Shown: positions 52,125 through 60,015 of the stretch, piece after piece | Layout: each line of letters begins with the position of its first letter | Numbering within the stretch: the first letter of the stretch is position 1 | Assembly: GCA_945874125.1 (NCBI GenBank) | Contig: CAMCFB010000004.1 | Span: forward strand, 1 to 60,015 | DNA from: Verrucomicrobia subdivision 6 bacterium | Lineage (GTDB): Bacteria > Verrucomicrobiota > Verrucomicrobiia > Methylacidiphilales > Verrucolacustridaceae | Direction of reading: 5' to 3' | Length of the DNA stretch: 60,015 nucleotides | Program-made: the position numbers and the translations under genes | The notes under the pieces: generated by a model | Database searches by the model: none | Told to the model about the DNA's origin: nothing | Seen by the model: only the letters and a program-made list of their open reading frames with translations

Positions 52125-52923
52125 GGGTTCTTTGGCTTGTCCGAAAACGAACCCATACGGCTAAGGCGCAACTCAAGCCCAGCAAATGCATGAGGCATGG
52201 TTCAGGGATGACCGCCCAAGTGTAGGTCACGGAGGCGGGATTGAAATTCGGATCTGCCTGTGCATTCAATGCGGTAGAGTCGTATTGCGCGAACCCCGTC
52301 GTGCTATTAAACGGGGTATTGGCGATAAAGATTTCAAATGTCGCGCTATAGGTTCCCGCAGGAGCAGTTGCAGGAAGGGTGAAAAAATTGTGCCACATGC
52401 TTCCGTTCCATAGGACTTGCGATCCTTCTTCTGTAAATACACGATCCCAGCGGTTGCTACCTGAGGAGTAGTTATAAGACTCAAGGAAGGGAGAGGACCA
52501 GTCGTTCAGGCGAATTGCGAGCGATTTACCGATCGGTATTTTTCCCGTTCCCATACTCATGAACATAAATCCATACTGGTTGTTAAAGAGGTCTCCTTGA
52601 CCGGCACTTTCAACGGGAGTTCCTGCGGTGCCGGCTGGAGAGCCTAGGTCTTGTCTCCAGGCGGCATCCTGTGAGAACCAGCTTCCCGGGCTCCATTCCT
52701 GCAACCCTTGGAGAAGAGGGACATGGCTGTTATTGAAGACGATCGAGATGTTTCCACGGGTTGGGTTATTGATATTGTCGTAGTTCGTGATGGTTACCAT
52801 GGGCATCAACATTCCACCTTGATCGTCCGGACCTGGGACAGAGGTAATTAGTTGGGCATTCGAGAGTTCCACAATCGCTAGAACGAGACAAGCCACCAAA
52901 GTAAATTTTGTAATCCAGTTCAT
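52105..52923 (-). CDS. PEP-CTERM surface-anchored protein
   Basis: The signal peptide NWITKFTLVACLVLAIVELS is followed by about 210 residues without recognised domain (beta-rich, many Asn, Ser, Gly) and a C-terminal PEP-CTERM tail: VIPEPCLMHLLGLSCALAV, then the basic end RFRTSQRTR. The tail is the sorting signal of exosortase (XrtA/EpsH) systems. ATG 52923 has a good GGGAGG upstream; an in-frame start at 53127 would add non-secreted residues. Length 272. The exosortase itself is not in the window. Composition is AT-richer than neighbours. Confidence 0.85.
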   Translation of the reverse strand: MNWITKFTLVACLVLAIVELSNAQLITSVPGPDDQGGMLMPMVTITNYDNINNPTRGNISIVFNNSHVPLLQGLQEWSPGSWFSQDAAWRQDLGSPAGTAGTPVESAGQGDLFNNQYGFMFMSMGTGKIPIGKSLAIRLNDWSSPFLESYNYSSGSNRWDRVFTEEGSQVLWNGSMWHNFFTLPATAPAGTYSATFEIFIANTPFNSTTGFAQYDSTALNAQADPNFNPASVTYTWAVIPEPCLMHLLGLSCALAVWVRFRTSQRTRANPAS

Positions 52924-53044
52924 ATCTTTCTTCTTTCCTCCCGGACGAGCCGGGAAATCTGATCCAAGGATTCGGACCAGCGGGTTAAATCTCAAATGGA
53001 AGCCAACGCGCAGGCGTGGTTTCCAGGAACCAAGTAGTTGAGAT

Positions 53045-53422
53045 TTAGGCTCGGGGAGGGGGGAGGAGTGGAGAGGCGCGATCCGCGCCGAACAGATATT
53101 CAGTTGAGGAAAAGTGAGAAACCTCACGGGAGTTGGATATGCGGCCGGTGACGGTTTCCAGAACCCAAAGAAAATCAGCCGGTAGCGTGGAAAGCGCGGA
53201 AAGGGTCGTTGGCGTGGAGACGGGGCGGGTTTGGGCGATGCGCTCGCACAGACCGCAAGGGTGTTGTCCGTCGAAAGTTTTCTTTAGCCCTTCGCCGAAA
53301 CCGGATTCTTGGGAGTAGGAGGTGAGCATCCAGCCCCAGGCGACCGTTTGCAGGAGCCCTTGCGGCAGACCGATCTGCCAAGCCAGGGCCAAGGTCATAA
53401 CAAGGGCACAAAGACGTTTCAC
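53045..53422 (-). CDS. Small secreted/membrane protein with H-P-C-x-x-C motif, unknown
   Basis: A 125-residue product with hydrophobic start (LCALVMTLALAWQIGLPQGL) and a short motif FDGQHPCGLCERIAQ, where His54, Cys56 and Cys59 could hold a metal or disulfide. I recall similar small proteins in Verrucomicrobia and Bacteroidetes, with no known function. GTG 53422 is the only start. The rest is Ser/Thr/Pro-rich. It stands alone after the PEP-CTERM gene on the same strand. Confidence 0.6.
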   Translation of the reverse strand: MKRLCALVMTLALAWQIGLPQGLLQTVAWGWMLTSYSQESGFGEGLKKTFDGQHPCGLCERIAQTRPVSTPTTLSALSTLPADFLWVLETVTGRISNSREVSHFSSTEYLFGADRASPLLPPPRA

Positions 53423-53511
53423 TTAAGTTGTCTTACTCCTATCCACAGAGGTGGTCAACTTATGGGAGAAAGATAGTTGCGGAGTAAGATGCGATTGCGG
53501 ATCGTTTTGGC

Positions 53512-54210
53512 ATGTCTGAAGTTCTTATTATCCAGCACCAAGCGATGGAGGGTCCGGGCACGATCGAGGAGGAGATCGTGAAGGCGGGGCATAAGGTTCG
53601 GAAAGTTCGAATCGATCAGGGGGATCAAGTGCCAAACGAAGTGGGCGGGATGAGTGGTTTGGTCGTGATGGGGGGATCGATGGGGGTGGGGGATCAGGGG
53701 AAATTGAGCCATCTGAAGGATGAGATCGCGCTTTTGAAACAGTTTCATAAAGCGGAGAAGCCAATTTTGGGGATCTGTTTGGGGGCGCAGTTATTGGCCG
53801 CGGCGTTGGGCACCGAAGTGGTGGCGGGAGAAAAAGAGATTGGCTGGTTTCCTGTTCGAAAACTTCCGGACGCCTTCAAAGATTCTGTTTTACGCCGGCT
53901 CCCGGAAAACTTTCCAGCTTTGATGTGGCACGGGGATCATTTTGCCTTACCCAAAGGTGCGGTCCATCTGTTGAGTACAGGGAAGTGTGCCTGTGCGGCT
54001 TTTCGGCATGGGAAAAAAGCGTATGGATTGGTTCCGCATCTGGAGATGACGGCCGCAATGGTGGACGAGATGGTGGCCGGATCGCGCAAAGAGTTGGGCG
54101 CGGCAGGAGTAGAGGTGGCGGGAATTTTGGAGGATACGTGGGAGAACGCGGAGCCGGTGGAGGAGTTGGCCAGGGTGATGTGGCGGGCGTGGGTCGGTTT
54201 GTTGAGTTAG
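53512..54210 (+). CDS. Class I glutamine amidotransferase-like protein
   Basis: GMP-synthase-like GATase domain. The nucleophile elbow LGICLGAQLLAAALG gives Cys89; WHGDHFALP and YGLVPHLEMTA give His176 and Glu178 of the triad. Relatives hydrolyse glutamine or gamma-glutamyl compounds. No synthetase domain is fused (232 residues), so the acceptor is unknown. Start ATG 53512. Its stop overlaps the convergent GT28 gene by 4 nt. Confidence 0.87.
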   Translation: MSEVLIIQHQAMEGPGTIEEEIVKAGHKVRKVRIDQGDQVPNEVGGMSGLVVMGGSMGVGDQGKLSHLKDEIALLKQFHKAEKPILGICLGAQLLAAALGTEVVAGEKEIGWFPVRKLPDAFKDSVLRRLPENFPALMWHGDHFALPKGAVHLLSTGKCACAAFRHGKKAYGLVPHLEMTAAMVDEMVAGSRKELGAAGVEVAGILEDTWENAEPVEELARVMWRAWVGLLS

Positions 54211-55307
54211 GCGTTCATCGAAAGGCAAAGGTCGGCGAGGCGGAAGCAGGCGTCCGGCTTGGAGGCGGCGGCGAGTTTGGCTTTCCACTCTTTCCAGCCC
54301 TTTCCATTTTCGGCAAGGGCCCGGCGAATCACGCCAACGGCTGTCTCACCATTCGGAGTGAGTTGCGCGACCCCAATTTCCTGCAGGAGGGCAAAGTTTC
54401 CCTCTTCTTGGCCGGGGACAACTTGGGTGACGAGAAAGGGAGTGCGGGAGGCGATGGTTTCTTGGGTGAGTGCACCACCCGCTTTACCAATGACGAAGTG
54501 TTGTTGGGCGAGGATGGAGGGCATTTCCGTGGTCCAGCCGAGAAGCTCGACTTTCTTCAGCAGGGGTCCGAGAGCCTGTTCGACGCGACGTGCGATATTT
54601 GGATCCCGTCCGGTCCCAATGGTGACCGACCAGTTGTCTTGGGCGGCGAGTGTTTTGGCCAATTGGGGCCCGCCTTGGAGACCCGAGCTGAGGAGATAGA
54701 GAACACGGGGTTTTTCGCCGGGGGGTTCGTCACCTGGGTGAGGGGCGGGCGCGGCAAAGCGCGGATCGACGGGGAAACCGATGGGATTTATTTTTTCCAT
54801 AGGAATGCCCAGGGCGTGGAGGGACTGGGCGGTGGGGGGGTTGGGGACAATCCAAAGATCGGCTGGGGCAGTGGACCAGAGCCGATGAACGGAGATCGAA
54901 TCGGTCACGATGGTGATGAGTTGGAAGGTGGCGCGGAGATTGCGGGGAAGAAGAGCGATGTAGTGGGAGTAGACGGGAAAGGTGAGGGCGACGACTTTAG
55001 GGCGGTGGGTTTCCAGTAAGTGACGGAGGCGAAAAAAGGCAGGCCGATTGGTAAAAAGCGTCTTTTCAATAATGGGCAGGTGGTGACAAGCAAGGTAGAA
55101 AAGATTCCAGGCGTGAGGATAGCGGTTGATGAGGGTGAGATAGAGGCGGCGAAAAAAGTCGTTCATTTTGGGCCGAGATTCGGCGAAGGGATCGGCCACG
55201 ATGGCAGTGCCTCCCCGTGATTGAATGGCACTGGCCAAGCCGCGGGCGGCGGCATTGTGGCCGTCGCCAAAGGCGGCGGTGAGAATGAGGACGGGGGCGG
55301 AGTTCAC
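54207..55307 (-). CDS. Family 28 glycosyltransferase, MGDG-synthase/UgtP-like
   Basis: Likely membrane-associated diacylglycerol or lipid glycosyltransferase with a GT-B fold. Start LILTAAFGDGHNAAARGLAS equals the N-terminal loop of MGDG synthases (S-A-G-x-G-H type). FQLITIVTDSISVH matches the next block, and FVIGKAGGALTQETIAS with PFLVTQVVPGQEEGNFALL is the nucleotide-sugar site, much as in MurG. Length 366. GTG 55307 overlaps the stop of the small upstream gene (GTGA), so the two are coupled. Lipid substrate unknown. Confidence 0.87.
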   Translation of the reverse strand: MNSAPVLILTAAFGDGHNAAARGLASAIQSRGGTAIVADPFAESRPKMNDFFRRLYLTLINRYPHAWNLFYLACHHLPIIEKTLFTNRPAFFRLRHLLETHRPKVVALTFPVYSHYIALLPRNLRATFQLITIVTDSISVHRLWSTAPADLWIVPNPPTAQSLHALGIPMEKINPIGFPVDPRFAAPAPHPGDEPPGEKPRVLYLLSSGLQGGPQLAKTLAAQDNWSVTIGTGRDPNIARRVEQALGPLLKKVELLGWTTEMPSILAQQHFVIGKAGGALTQETIASRTPFLVTQVVPGQEEGNFALLQEIGVAQLTPNGETAVGVIRRALAENGKGWKEWKAKLAAASKPDACFRLADLCLSMNA

Positions 55308-55687
55308 ATCAAGCCGTCCCGTTCCAGTTCATCCAAGCGGCGGTCGTCCGATTGATCGACGATTTCCGTGACGCCAGAAAGCTCCAGAAGAACGTCGAGA
55401 CTGAGGGCGATCTTTTCGCTGGGAAGGCCGGTTGTTTCGATGACACAGCGGCCGCGGGTCAGGTAGGCCCAGCAAAAGTCGTCTCCTTGAATGATGCGAA
55501 ATTGGAGGTGGTCGGAGGGAAGGAGTTCTTCGGGTGAGGTGAGGGTAACGGTGCTGTTGCCCGCTTGGGCGCCGGGAATGACCTGTTCGACGCGGGAGAA
55601 GCGGTCGAGCCAGGAGGCCACCAGATTCCGAATGGAAGCATCGGAGTGCGGTTGGGCAAAAACGGCAACATACCCACGAGAAATCAT
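55304..55687 (-). CDS. Conserved-looking small protein of unknown function
   Basis: A 127-residue acidic protein without signal peptide or membrane helix. The first 40 residues (ISRGYVAVFAQPHSDASIRN) look like a small alpha/beta unit; FCWAYLTRGRCVIETTG in the middle and a Leu-rich helix (IALSLDVLLELSGV) follow. No family is recognised. Overlap with the glycosyltransferase start and consistent codon use show a real gene, perhaps a partner of that enzyme. ATG 55687 is the only good start, 51 bp after the dnaB stop. Confidence 0.55.
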   Translation of the reverse strand: MISRGYVAVFAQPHSDASIRNLVASWLDRFSRVEQVIPGAQAGNSTVTLTSPEELLPSDHLQFRIIQGDDFCWAYLTRGRCVIETTGLPSEKIALSLDVLLELSGVTEIVDQSDDRRLDELERDGLM

Positions 55688-55737
55688 TGGCGGAGGCTAT
55701 CGAAGGACGGACCGCGTTAAAAGGGGAACTGAGTGGC

Positions 55738-57216
55738 TTAGCGGGCTTCGCGGGGAAGGGAGTCGAACCGGGTAAAGCGGGGTTGAAAGAGGAGACGGAT
55801 CCGATCGGTGGGCCCGTTGCGCTGTTTGGCAATATTGAGTTTGCAGGGAAATCCGCGAACATTGGCGGCCAGGGGTTGAGGTTCGCCCTCCTCGGCCTCG
55901 GCACTGCTTTCGGTCTCGCCCGAGGCGGTTTCCCGGCTGAGAAGAAGGACAAGATCGGCATCCTGTTCGATCGAACCTGACTCGCGAAGGTGGTGCAGGG
56001 CGGGTTCGGCATTATTTTCTTCGGGTTTACGATTGAGCTGAGCGAGGACGACGACCGGAATTTGGAGTTCCATGGCGAGGGCTTTGAGGCCACGGGATAT
56101 TTCGGAAACCTCGACCTGCCGGTTTTCTTTGCCCCGACTGGTGCCGGAGGTGAGAAGCTGGAGGTAATCGATGATCAGAATATCGATGCCGTACTGTTTT
56201 TTGATCCGGCGGGCCCGAGCCCGAAGTTGGCCGATGGTGAGCAGGCTGGACTCATCCAAAAAGAGGGGGAGATCGGAAATTTCGGCGGCCACGCCGCGCA
56301 GGGCGGTGATTTGGCTTTCGCTGAGATGCCCGCGGCGGATCTGCTCCGAATCGAGGCTGGCGTGGGAGGAGAGAAGTCGGAACATGAGCTGTTGGGCGGA
56401 CATTTCCAAAGTGAAGAACGCGACATTGTAGCCCGGGCGGACAAAGTCGTCTTTTTCCAGGTCGTAGCGTTGGCGGAGCATGTGGCGGGCCATGCTGAGG
56501 GCGAGGGCGGTTTTGCCGACACCTGGGCGGGCGGCGAGGACGATCATTTCCCCGGCTTTGAAGCCCGTGGTCAGTTGATCCAGCTCATCAAAACCGGAGG
56601 GAATCCCGCTGTAGTGACCTTTGCCTCGGACAAGATTTTCGATCAGGGTGATCGTTTGGGGAGTGACTTGGGATGCGCGCAGGACCCCTTTCGTTTCGCG
56701 GCGACCGCGAATTTCGAGAATATCGCGCTCCGCTTCGTCGAGGATGGTTTGGACCTCATGGGGACGTTCGTGGGCACCGACCACGATCTGGGCGCAGGCT
56801 TGTTGGAGTTCACGCAGGAGACTTTTGTCCTGGACCTGTTCGAGGTGAGTCTTGGCGGTGAAGACGCTGATGACCCCGGCAGCGAGGTCGCTGATGAGGG
56901 CAGGGCCCCCCGCGGCATCGGCCAGTTTACGGTCGGTCAGCCAAGCGAGAAGGGTTGAGGGGTCAATCGCCTGGCTACTTTCCCGCATTTCGGAGATGCC
57001 ACGGAAAATGATTTGGTGGGCGGGGTGAAAGAAGTCCTCTTCGCGCATTCCTTTTTCGCGGGCGAGGTCCACGACTTGGTCGGGGTCGGCCAGCATGGCA
57101 CCGAGGAGGGAGCGTTCGGCTTCAAGATTGTGGTGAGGGAGAAGGCCTTCCATGGTGATGGGGGCGGGGGCATCCCGACGGACACGGGATTGAAAAGGTT
57201 GGGCGTCGGCGATCAC
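55738..57216 (-). CDS. dnaB: Replicative DNA helicase DnaB
   Basis: Hexameric helicase at the replication fork. N-terminal domain: PHHNLEAERSLLGAMLADPD. C-terminal RecA-like domain: IPSGFDELDQLTTGFKAGEM, Walker A AARPGVGKTALALSMA, AFFTLEMSAQQLMFRL, Walker B DILIIDYLQLL and QLNRKPEE. Length 492. GTG 57216 is taken; ATG 57153 (starting EGLLPHHNLEAE) would give a more usual N-terminus. An acidic insert (SAEAEEGEPQ) lies near the end. Divergent from maf. Confidence 0.96.
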   Translation of the reverse strand: MIADAQPFQSRVRRDAPAPITMEGLLPHHNLEAERSLLGAMLADPDQVVDLAREKGMREEDFFHPAHQIIFRGISEMRESSQAIDPSTLLAWLTDRKLADAAGGPALISDLAAGVISVFTAKTHLEQVQDKSLLRELQQACAQIVVGAHERPHEVQTILDEAERDILEIRGRRETKGVLRASQVTPQTITLIENLVRGKGHYSGIPSGFDELDQLTTGFKAGEMIVLAARPGVGKTALALSMARHMLRQRYDLEKDDFVRPGYNVAFFTLEMSAQQLMFRLLSSHASLDSEQIRRGHLSESQITALRGVAAEISDLPLFLDESSLLTIGQLRARARRIKKQYGIDILIIDYLQLLTSGTSRGKENRQVEVSEISRGLKALAMELQIPVVVLAQLNRKPEENNAEPALHHLRESGSIEQDADLVLLLSRETASGETESSAEAEEGEPQPLAANVRGFPCKLNIAKQRNGPTDRIRLLFQPRFTRFDSLPREAR

Positions 57217-57303
57217 GGAGGCCTATCGTTACGGATAAAGAGCCTGGGACAATCGCGGGACGAAAGTTGTTGGAGAATCTTTTGGGCAAAAGATGGATAA
57301 AGA

Positions 57304-57318
57304 TGAATAACTTATTCA
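57304..57318. promoter_or_regulatory. 15-bp palindrome between dnaB and maf
   Basis: TGAATAA-C-TTATTCA (7+1+7, perfect) sits in the 144-bp divergent gap, 42 bp before the maf ATG and 88 bp before dnaB. It may be an operator for either gene. Nothing else is recognised in the gap; the AT-rich stretch nearby may hold promoters. Confidence 0.35.
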
Positions 57319-57360
57319 CTCGAGGCGTGCCTTCGAGGGGGGTTGGGGCAGGGTGAGGAG

Positions 57361-57948
57361 ATGAGGTTGATCTTGGCTTCGACTTCCCCTCGGCGGGCGG
57401 ATCTTCTGCGGGAGTCAGGAATTTCCTTTCGGGTGGAGAAGCCTGAGGTGGAGGAGTGGGTGGCGGCGGATTTTCCAGAGGTGAGTCCGGGCGAGCTGGC
57501 TCGGGTGAACGCGCGGAGGAAGGCCAAGGCGGTGGCGGAGAGATATCCCGACAAGCCTGTCTTGGCGGCGGACACGTTGGTGGTGTGTGAAAGTCGAGTT
57601 TTAGGAAAGCCGGCGGACGAGAAGATGGCGGAGCAGATGTTGGGGTGGTTGAGTGGAAGAACGCATGAGGTGATCACGGCCACGGTGCTGATTTTGCCTG
57701 GCGGGAAAAAGACCAGGGAGGCGGTGGTTCGGACCAGGGTGCGGTTTCGAAAGTTAGCGGCGGAGGATGTGCGATCGTATGTGCGGGAGTTGGAGGTGTT
57801 GGACAAAGCGGGAGCGTACGCGTTGCAGGATGGCGGGGATCGGATTGTGGAGCAGGTGGAGGGCTCGCGGAGTAACGTGATTGGGCTGCCGATGGAGACG
57901 GTGTTGCCGTGGTGCGAGGATTTGGTGGGGGAGGAAACTGCTTTCTAA
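57361..57948 (+). CDS. maf: Maf/YhdE-family nucleoside triphosphate pyrophosphatase
   Basis: House-cleaning enzyme that hydrolyses non-canonical or canonical NTPs (dTTP/UTP) and can block septation when overproduced. Typical marks: MRLILASTSPRRADLLRESG at the start, NARRKAKAVAERYPDKPVLA, AADTLVVCESRVLGKP, SGRTHEVITATVLI, AYALQDGGDRIVEQVEGS and NVIGLPMETV. Length 195. ATG 57361 is chosen on alignment to the family; TTG 57343 is possible. GGTGAGG lies in front. Its stop overlaps that of the convergent lipoprotein gene. Confidence 0.94.
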   Translation: MRLILASTSPRRADLLRESGISFRVEKPEVEEWVAADFPEVSPGELARVNARRKAKAVAERYPDKPVLAADTLVVCESRVLGKPADEKMAEQMLGWLSGRTHEVITATVLILPGGKKTREAVVRTRVRFRKLAAEDVRSYVRELEVLDKAGAYALQDGGDRIVEQVEGSRSNVIGLPMETVLPWCEDLVGEETAF

Positions 57949-58436
57949 AGATTCTTTTCGATGGCGGAGCGGAGTTCGGCGGGTTTCAGGGGGCCGCGGA
58001 AGCGTTGGAGAATTTTGCCTTGGGGGGTGAGAAGGAGGGTGTAGGGGATGGTCTCGATCGGTTCGAGTTGGTCGAGGGTTTTGGGGCCGGGTCGGACGAG
58101 GGGGTAGTGGAGGCCGTGTCGCTCGGCAAAAATGAGCAGACCAGCAGAGGGGGCTTCATCGAGAGAGACTCCCAAGACAACCAGACCGCGCGGGGCGAAC
58201 TTCTCATGTAGGGCGACAAGTTCGGGAAGCTCTTTGGCGCTGGCGGGGCTCCAGGCGGCCCAGAGATTGAGGAGAACGAGCTTTCCACGGAGGGAGGCGG
58301 TGTCGAAAGGTTGGTCGGTAACAAGATCGGTAAAGGATAGGTCGGGTGGGAGCTGGAGGGCGGGAGGGGTGGAGCGACAGGAGGTCAAAGAGAGGACAAG
58401 GGCGACCGCAAGAATCCGAAAAAAAGGAAAAGGCAC
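57945..58436 (-). CDS. TlpA/ResA-like lipoprotein lacking the CxxC active site
   Basis: Thioredoxin-fold protein with a lipoprotein signal (FRILAVALVLSLTSC, lipobox Leu-Thr-Ser-Cys20). The active-site segment reads LNLWAAWSPASAKELPELVA: Ser63 and Ser66 stand where the family has Cys-x-x-Cys. The cis-Pro region IETIPYTLLLTPQGKIL is kept. Redox chemistry is therefore unlikely; a binding or chaperone role is possible. GTG 58436 puts the lipobox at residue 20; the open frame goes on to TTG 58478. Sequencing should be checked before calling it inactive. Confidence 0.8.
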   Translation of the reverse strand: MPFPFFRILAVALVLSLTSCRSTPPALQLPPDLSFTDLVTDQPFDTASLRGKLVLLNLWAAWSPASAKELPELVALHEKFAPRGLVVLGVSLDEAPSAGLLIFAERHGLHYPLVRPGPKTLDQLEPIETIPYTLLLTPQGKILQRFRGPLKPAELRSAIEKNL

Positions 58437-58552
58437 TGGAAAGAGTAGGGGAGGAGTGTGCGGGCACTCAACGCTCAACTTGTGAGAAGGAGCGGGGAAG
58501 GATAGGGTGAAACCAGTGTTATTCTTGACGATGAAATTGGAGAGAGAGACCG

Positions 58553-59962
58553 ATGAGTCCTAAAAAGAGCTCTCCCGCAGCGCAGCGGATTCTGATTGTG
58601 GATGACGAGGCGGATGTGGCGTATTCGTTTCAGAGGGTATTGGCGGAGGAGCCGGTGGAGGTGGTGGGGGTGACGAGTGGGTTGGAGGGTCTCAAAAGGC
58701 TAAAAAAGGAGGCCTACGATCTGGTTTTACTGGATGTGAGAATTGGGGCGGAGCATGGGATCGAGATTTTTCGGCAAATCCGAAAGGAGAATCCGCGGCA
58801 GTTGGTCATCGTGATGACGGCGCATGGCACGGCGCAAACCGCGATTGAGGCGATGAAGTTGGGCGCGTTTGACTATATTTTGAAGCCGTTCGATGTGCCG
58901 GAACTGCTGTCCATCCTACGGAGGGCGTTGCAGACGGCGGCTTCGATGCGTGAGCTGGTGCCAACCGAAGGGAAGCATGCGCCAGATGAAAAGGCTCCAG
59001 GGTTGATTGGGACCTCCCCGGCGATGCAAAAGATTTATAAATTGGTGGGGCAGGTGGCGCGGTCCGAGGCGTCGGTTCTTCTTTTGGGGGAGAGTGGTAC
59101 GGGGAAGGAGCTGGTGGCTCGGGCGATCTATGCCAACAGTCCGCTGGCCGCTCGGCCCTATGTGGCGATTAACTGTGCGGCCATTCCGGACACCTTACTG
59201 GAGAGTGAGCTGTTTGGGCATGAGCGGGGTGCTTTTACGGGGGCACTGACGCAGAGGATTGGAAAGTTTGAGCGGGCGGACGGGGGAACCATTTTTTTGG
59301 ATGAGATCGGGGATATGCCGCTGGCCTTGCAGGCCAAGCTTCTGCGGGTTTTGCAAAATGGGGAGTTTCAGAGATTGGGCGGGGATCAGACTTTGCGGAC
59401 CAAGGTGAGGGTGATTGCGGCCACGAACAAAGATCTGATGGCGATGGTGAAGGAGAAGACCTTTCGGGAGGATCTTTACTATCGGATTCATGTGGTGCAG
59501 ATCCAACTTCCGCCGTTGCGAGAGAGGTTGGAGGATGTTTTTCCATTGGCGGAGCATTTCTTAAAACGGGCGGGCAAAGATCGTGGGCTCACGTTTTCCA
59601 CGGCCAGCAAAAAGGCCCTGCAGAGTTGGCGTTGGCCGGGGAATGTGAGGGAGTTGGAGAATGCGGTTACGCGGGCGGTGGTATGTGCGGCGGCGGATTC
59701 GATTGAGCCAGGAGATTTGCCACCGGAAGTCGTGGGGGCCGTTTCAGCGAGAGAGGTTGGAGGTGAGACGGGGTGGTGGAGCATGGTGAGTCAGGCCGCG
59801 GGGGGGGGAGGAGATCTGCTGGCCGCTGGGGAAAAGATCTTAATTGAGAACGCGCTGCGAGAGGCCGATGGAAATGTGAAGCGGGCGGCGGAAGTATTGG
59901 GCGTTACGCGGGCGGCGTTAAGAACACGCGTTGAGCGGTATGGGCTGGCCGGGCAGGATTAA
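58553..59962 (+). CDS. NtrC-family sigma-54-dependent response regulator
   Basis: Two-component transcription activator. The receiver domain has VDDEAD (16-21), phospho-acceptor Asp61 in LVLLDVRIG, Thr89 in VMTAHG and Lys111. The AAA+ domain has Walker A GESGTGKE (179-186), the sigma-54 contact loop GAFTGA (226-231), [20 protein letters not shown] and [12 protein letters not shown] Fis-type HTH ([20 protein letters not shown]) ends the chain. Length 469. A GGAGAGAGAG sequence precedes ATG 58553. A partner kinase is not in the window. Confidence 0.95.
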   Translation: MSPKKSSPAAQRILIVDDEADVAYSFQRVLAEEPVEVVGVTSGLEGLKRLKKEAYDLVLLDVRIGAEHGIEIFRQIRKENPRQLVIVMTAHGTAQTAIEAMKLGAFDYILKPFDVPELLSILRRALQTAASMRELVPTEGKHAPDEKAPGLIGTSPAMQKIYKLVGQVARSEASVLLLGESGTGKELVARAIYANSPLAARPYVAINCAAIPDTLLESELFGHERGAFTGALTQRIGKFERADGGTIFLDEIGDMPLALQAKLLRVLQNGEFQRLGGDQTLRTKVRVIAATNKDLMAMVKEKTFREDLYYRIHVVQIQLPPLRERLEDVFPLAEHFLKRAGKDRGLTFSTASKKALQSWRWPGNVRELENAVTRAVVCAAADSIEPGDLPPEVVGAVSAREVGGETGWWSMVSQAAGGGGDLLAAGEKILIENALREADGNVKRAAEVLGVTRAALRTRVERYGLAGQD

Positions 59963-60015
59963 GAGACGAGTTTCGCCAGGGGCTTGGGCAGAGGGGAGGT
60001 GAAGCGAAGCTCTTG
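59959..60015 (-). CDS. Possible 3' end of a minus-strand gene cut by the window edge
   Basis: The minus strand is open from the right edge for 18 codons to a TAA that shares bases with the stop of the NtrC gene. This equals the convergent stop-stop overlaps seen at lpxA and maf. The peptide ([14 protein letters not shown] at its end) is too short to identify, and chance is not excluded. Confidence 0.25.
   Translation of the reverse strand, partial: QELRFTSPLPKPLAKLVS

Noticed and set aside
53423-53511. DnaA-box-like CTATCCACA as part of an origin
   Set aside because: One imperfect copy only; no cluster, no dnaA or dnaN, and no skew change that would mark an origin.
53925-55019. + strand open frame of 364 codons opposite the GT28 gene and in the GATase 3' end
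   Set aside because: Gly-rich, low complexity, no family similarity; both real genes are well supported.
55990-56958. + strand open frame of 322 codons opposite dnaB
   Set aside because: Antisense shadow of DnaB, whose helicase motifs are all present on the minus strand.
1-60015. CRISPR arrays, tRNA or rRNA genes, insertion sequences
   Set aside because: Read for repeated spacers, cloverleaf CCA ends and transposase motifs; none was found.

Overview
The window looks like chromosomal DNA of a Gram-negative bacterium of the PVC group, most likely Verrucomicrobiota. The points for this are lpxA and several outer-membrane barrel proteins, a dcw cell-wall/division cluster ending in an unusually divergent FtsZ, a MurC-MurB fusion, a PEP-CTERM protein, an H-X9-DG prepilin-like protein, and a DUF1343/NamZ exomuramidase. 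No rRNA or marker tree was available, so the phylum is an inference. The DNA is compact: no gap exceeds about 250 bp and many genes overlap by 1-4 nt. The + strand is richer in G than C over genes of both orientations, which suggests that it is the leading strand. No tRNA, rRNA, CRISPR array or transposase gene was seen.

Layout. 1-8.46 kb: dcw cluster, ftsW (5' cut)-murG-murC/murB-ddl-ftsQ-ftsA-ftsZ. 8.5-13.6 kb: secreted NamZ-like muramidase, minus-strand GT2 glycosyltransferase and PAP2 phosphatase, LolA-like protein, PHP phosphoesterase, rhomboid protease. 13.6-22.2 kb: glnE, pdhC-lpd, thiD, then comEC with a degenerate C-terminal domain. 22.2-28.2 kb: a minus-strand block of sppA, a Tat-secreted NosZ-like beta-propeller, an ABC permease, an ABC ATPase fused to a periplasmic domain, and a Cys-X-Cys redoxin. 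This block is the best candidate for an undescribed system. 28.2-40.6 kb: tilS, ftsH, folP, sufT, hisA, UvrD-type helicase, miaA, hflX, radC and lpxA, with two antitoxin/PIN-toxin pairs inserted beside hisA and miaA. 40.6-44.1 kb: three minus-strand outer-membrane barrel genes; the third differs in composition. 44.1-49.0 kb (minus): HAD phosphatase, CHASE2-adenylate cyclase, glycine-zipper membrane protein, mutM. 49.1-51.4 kb: pterin dehydratase, gmd-fcl for GDP-L-fucose. 51.4-53.4 kb (minus): prepilin-like, PEP-CTERM and small CxxC proteins. 53.5-60 kb: GATase, GT28 glycosyltransferase, a small unknown, dnaB, maf, a TlpA-like lipoprotein without its cysteines, and an NtrC-type regulator.

Together the genes describe an envelope-rich cell. 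Peptidoglycan synthesis and division, lipid A, beta-barrels, fucose-containing surface glycan and PEP-CTERM export sit among housekeeping genes, with small accessory insertions (toxin-antitoxin pairs, compositionally odd genes, short GC-rich palindromes).
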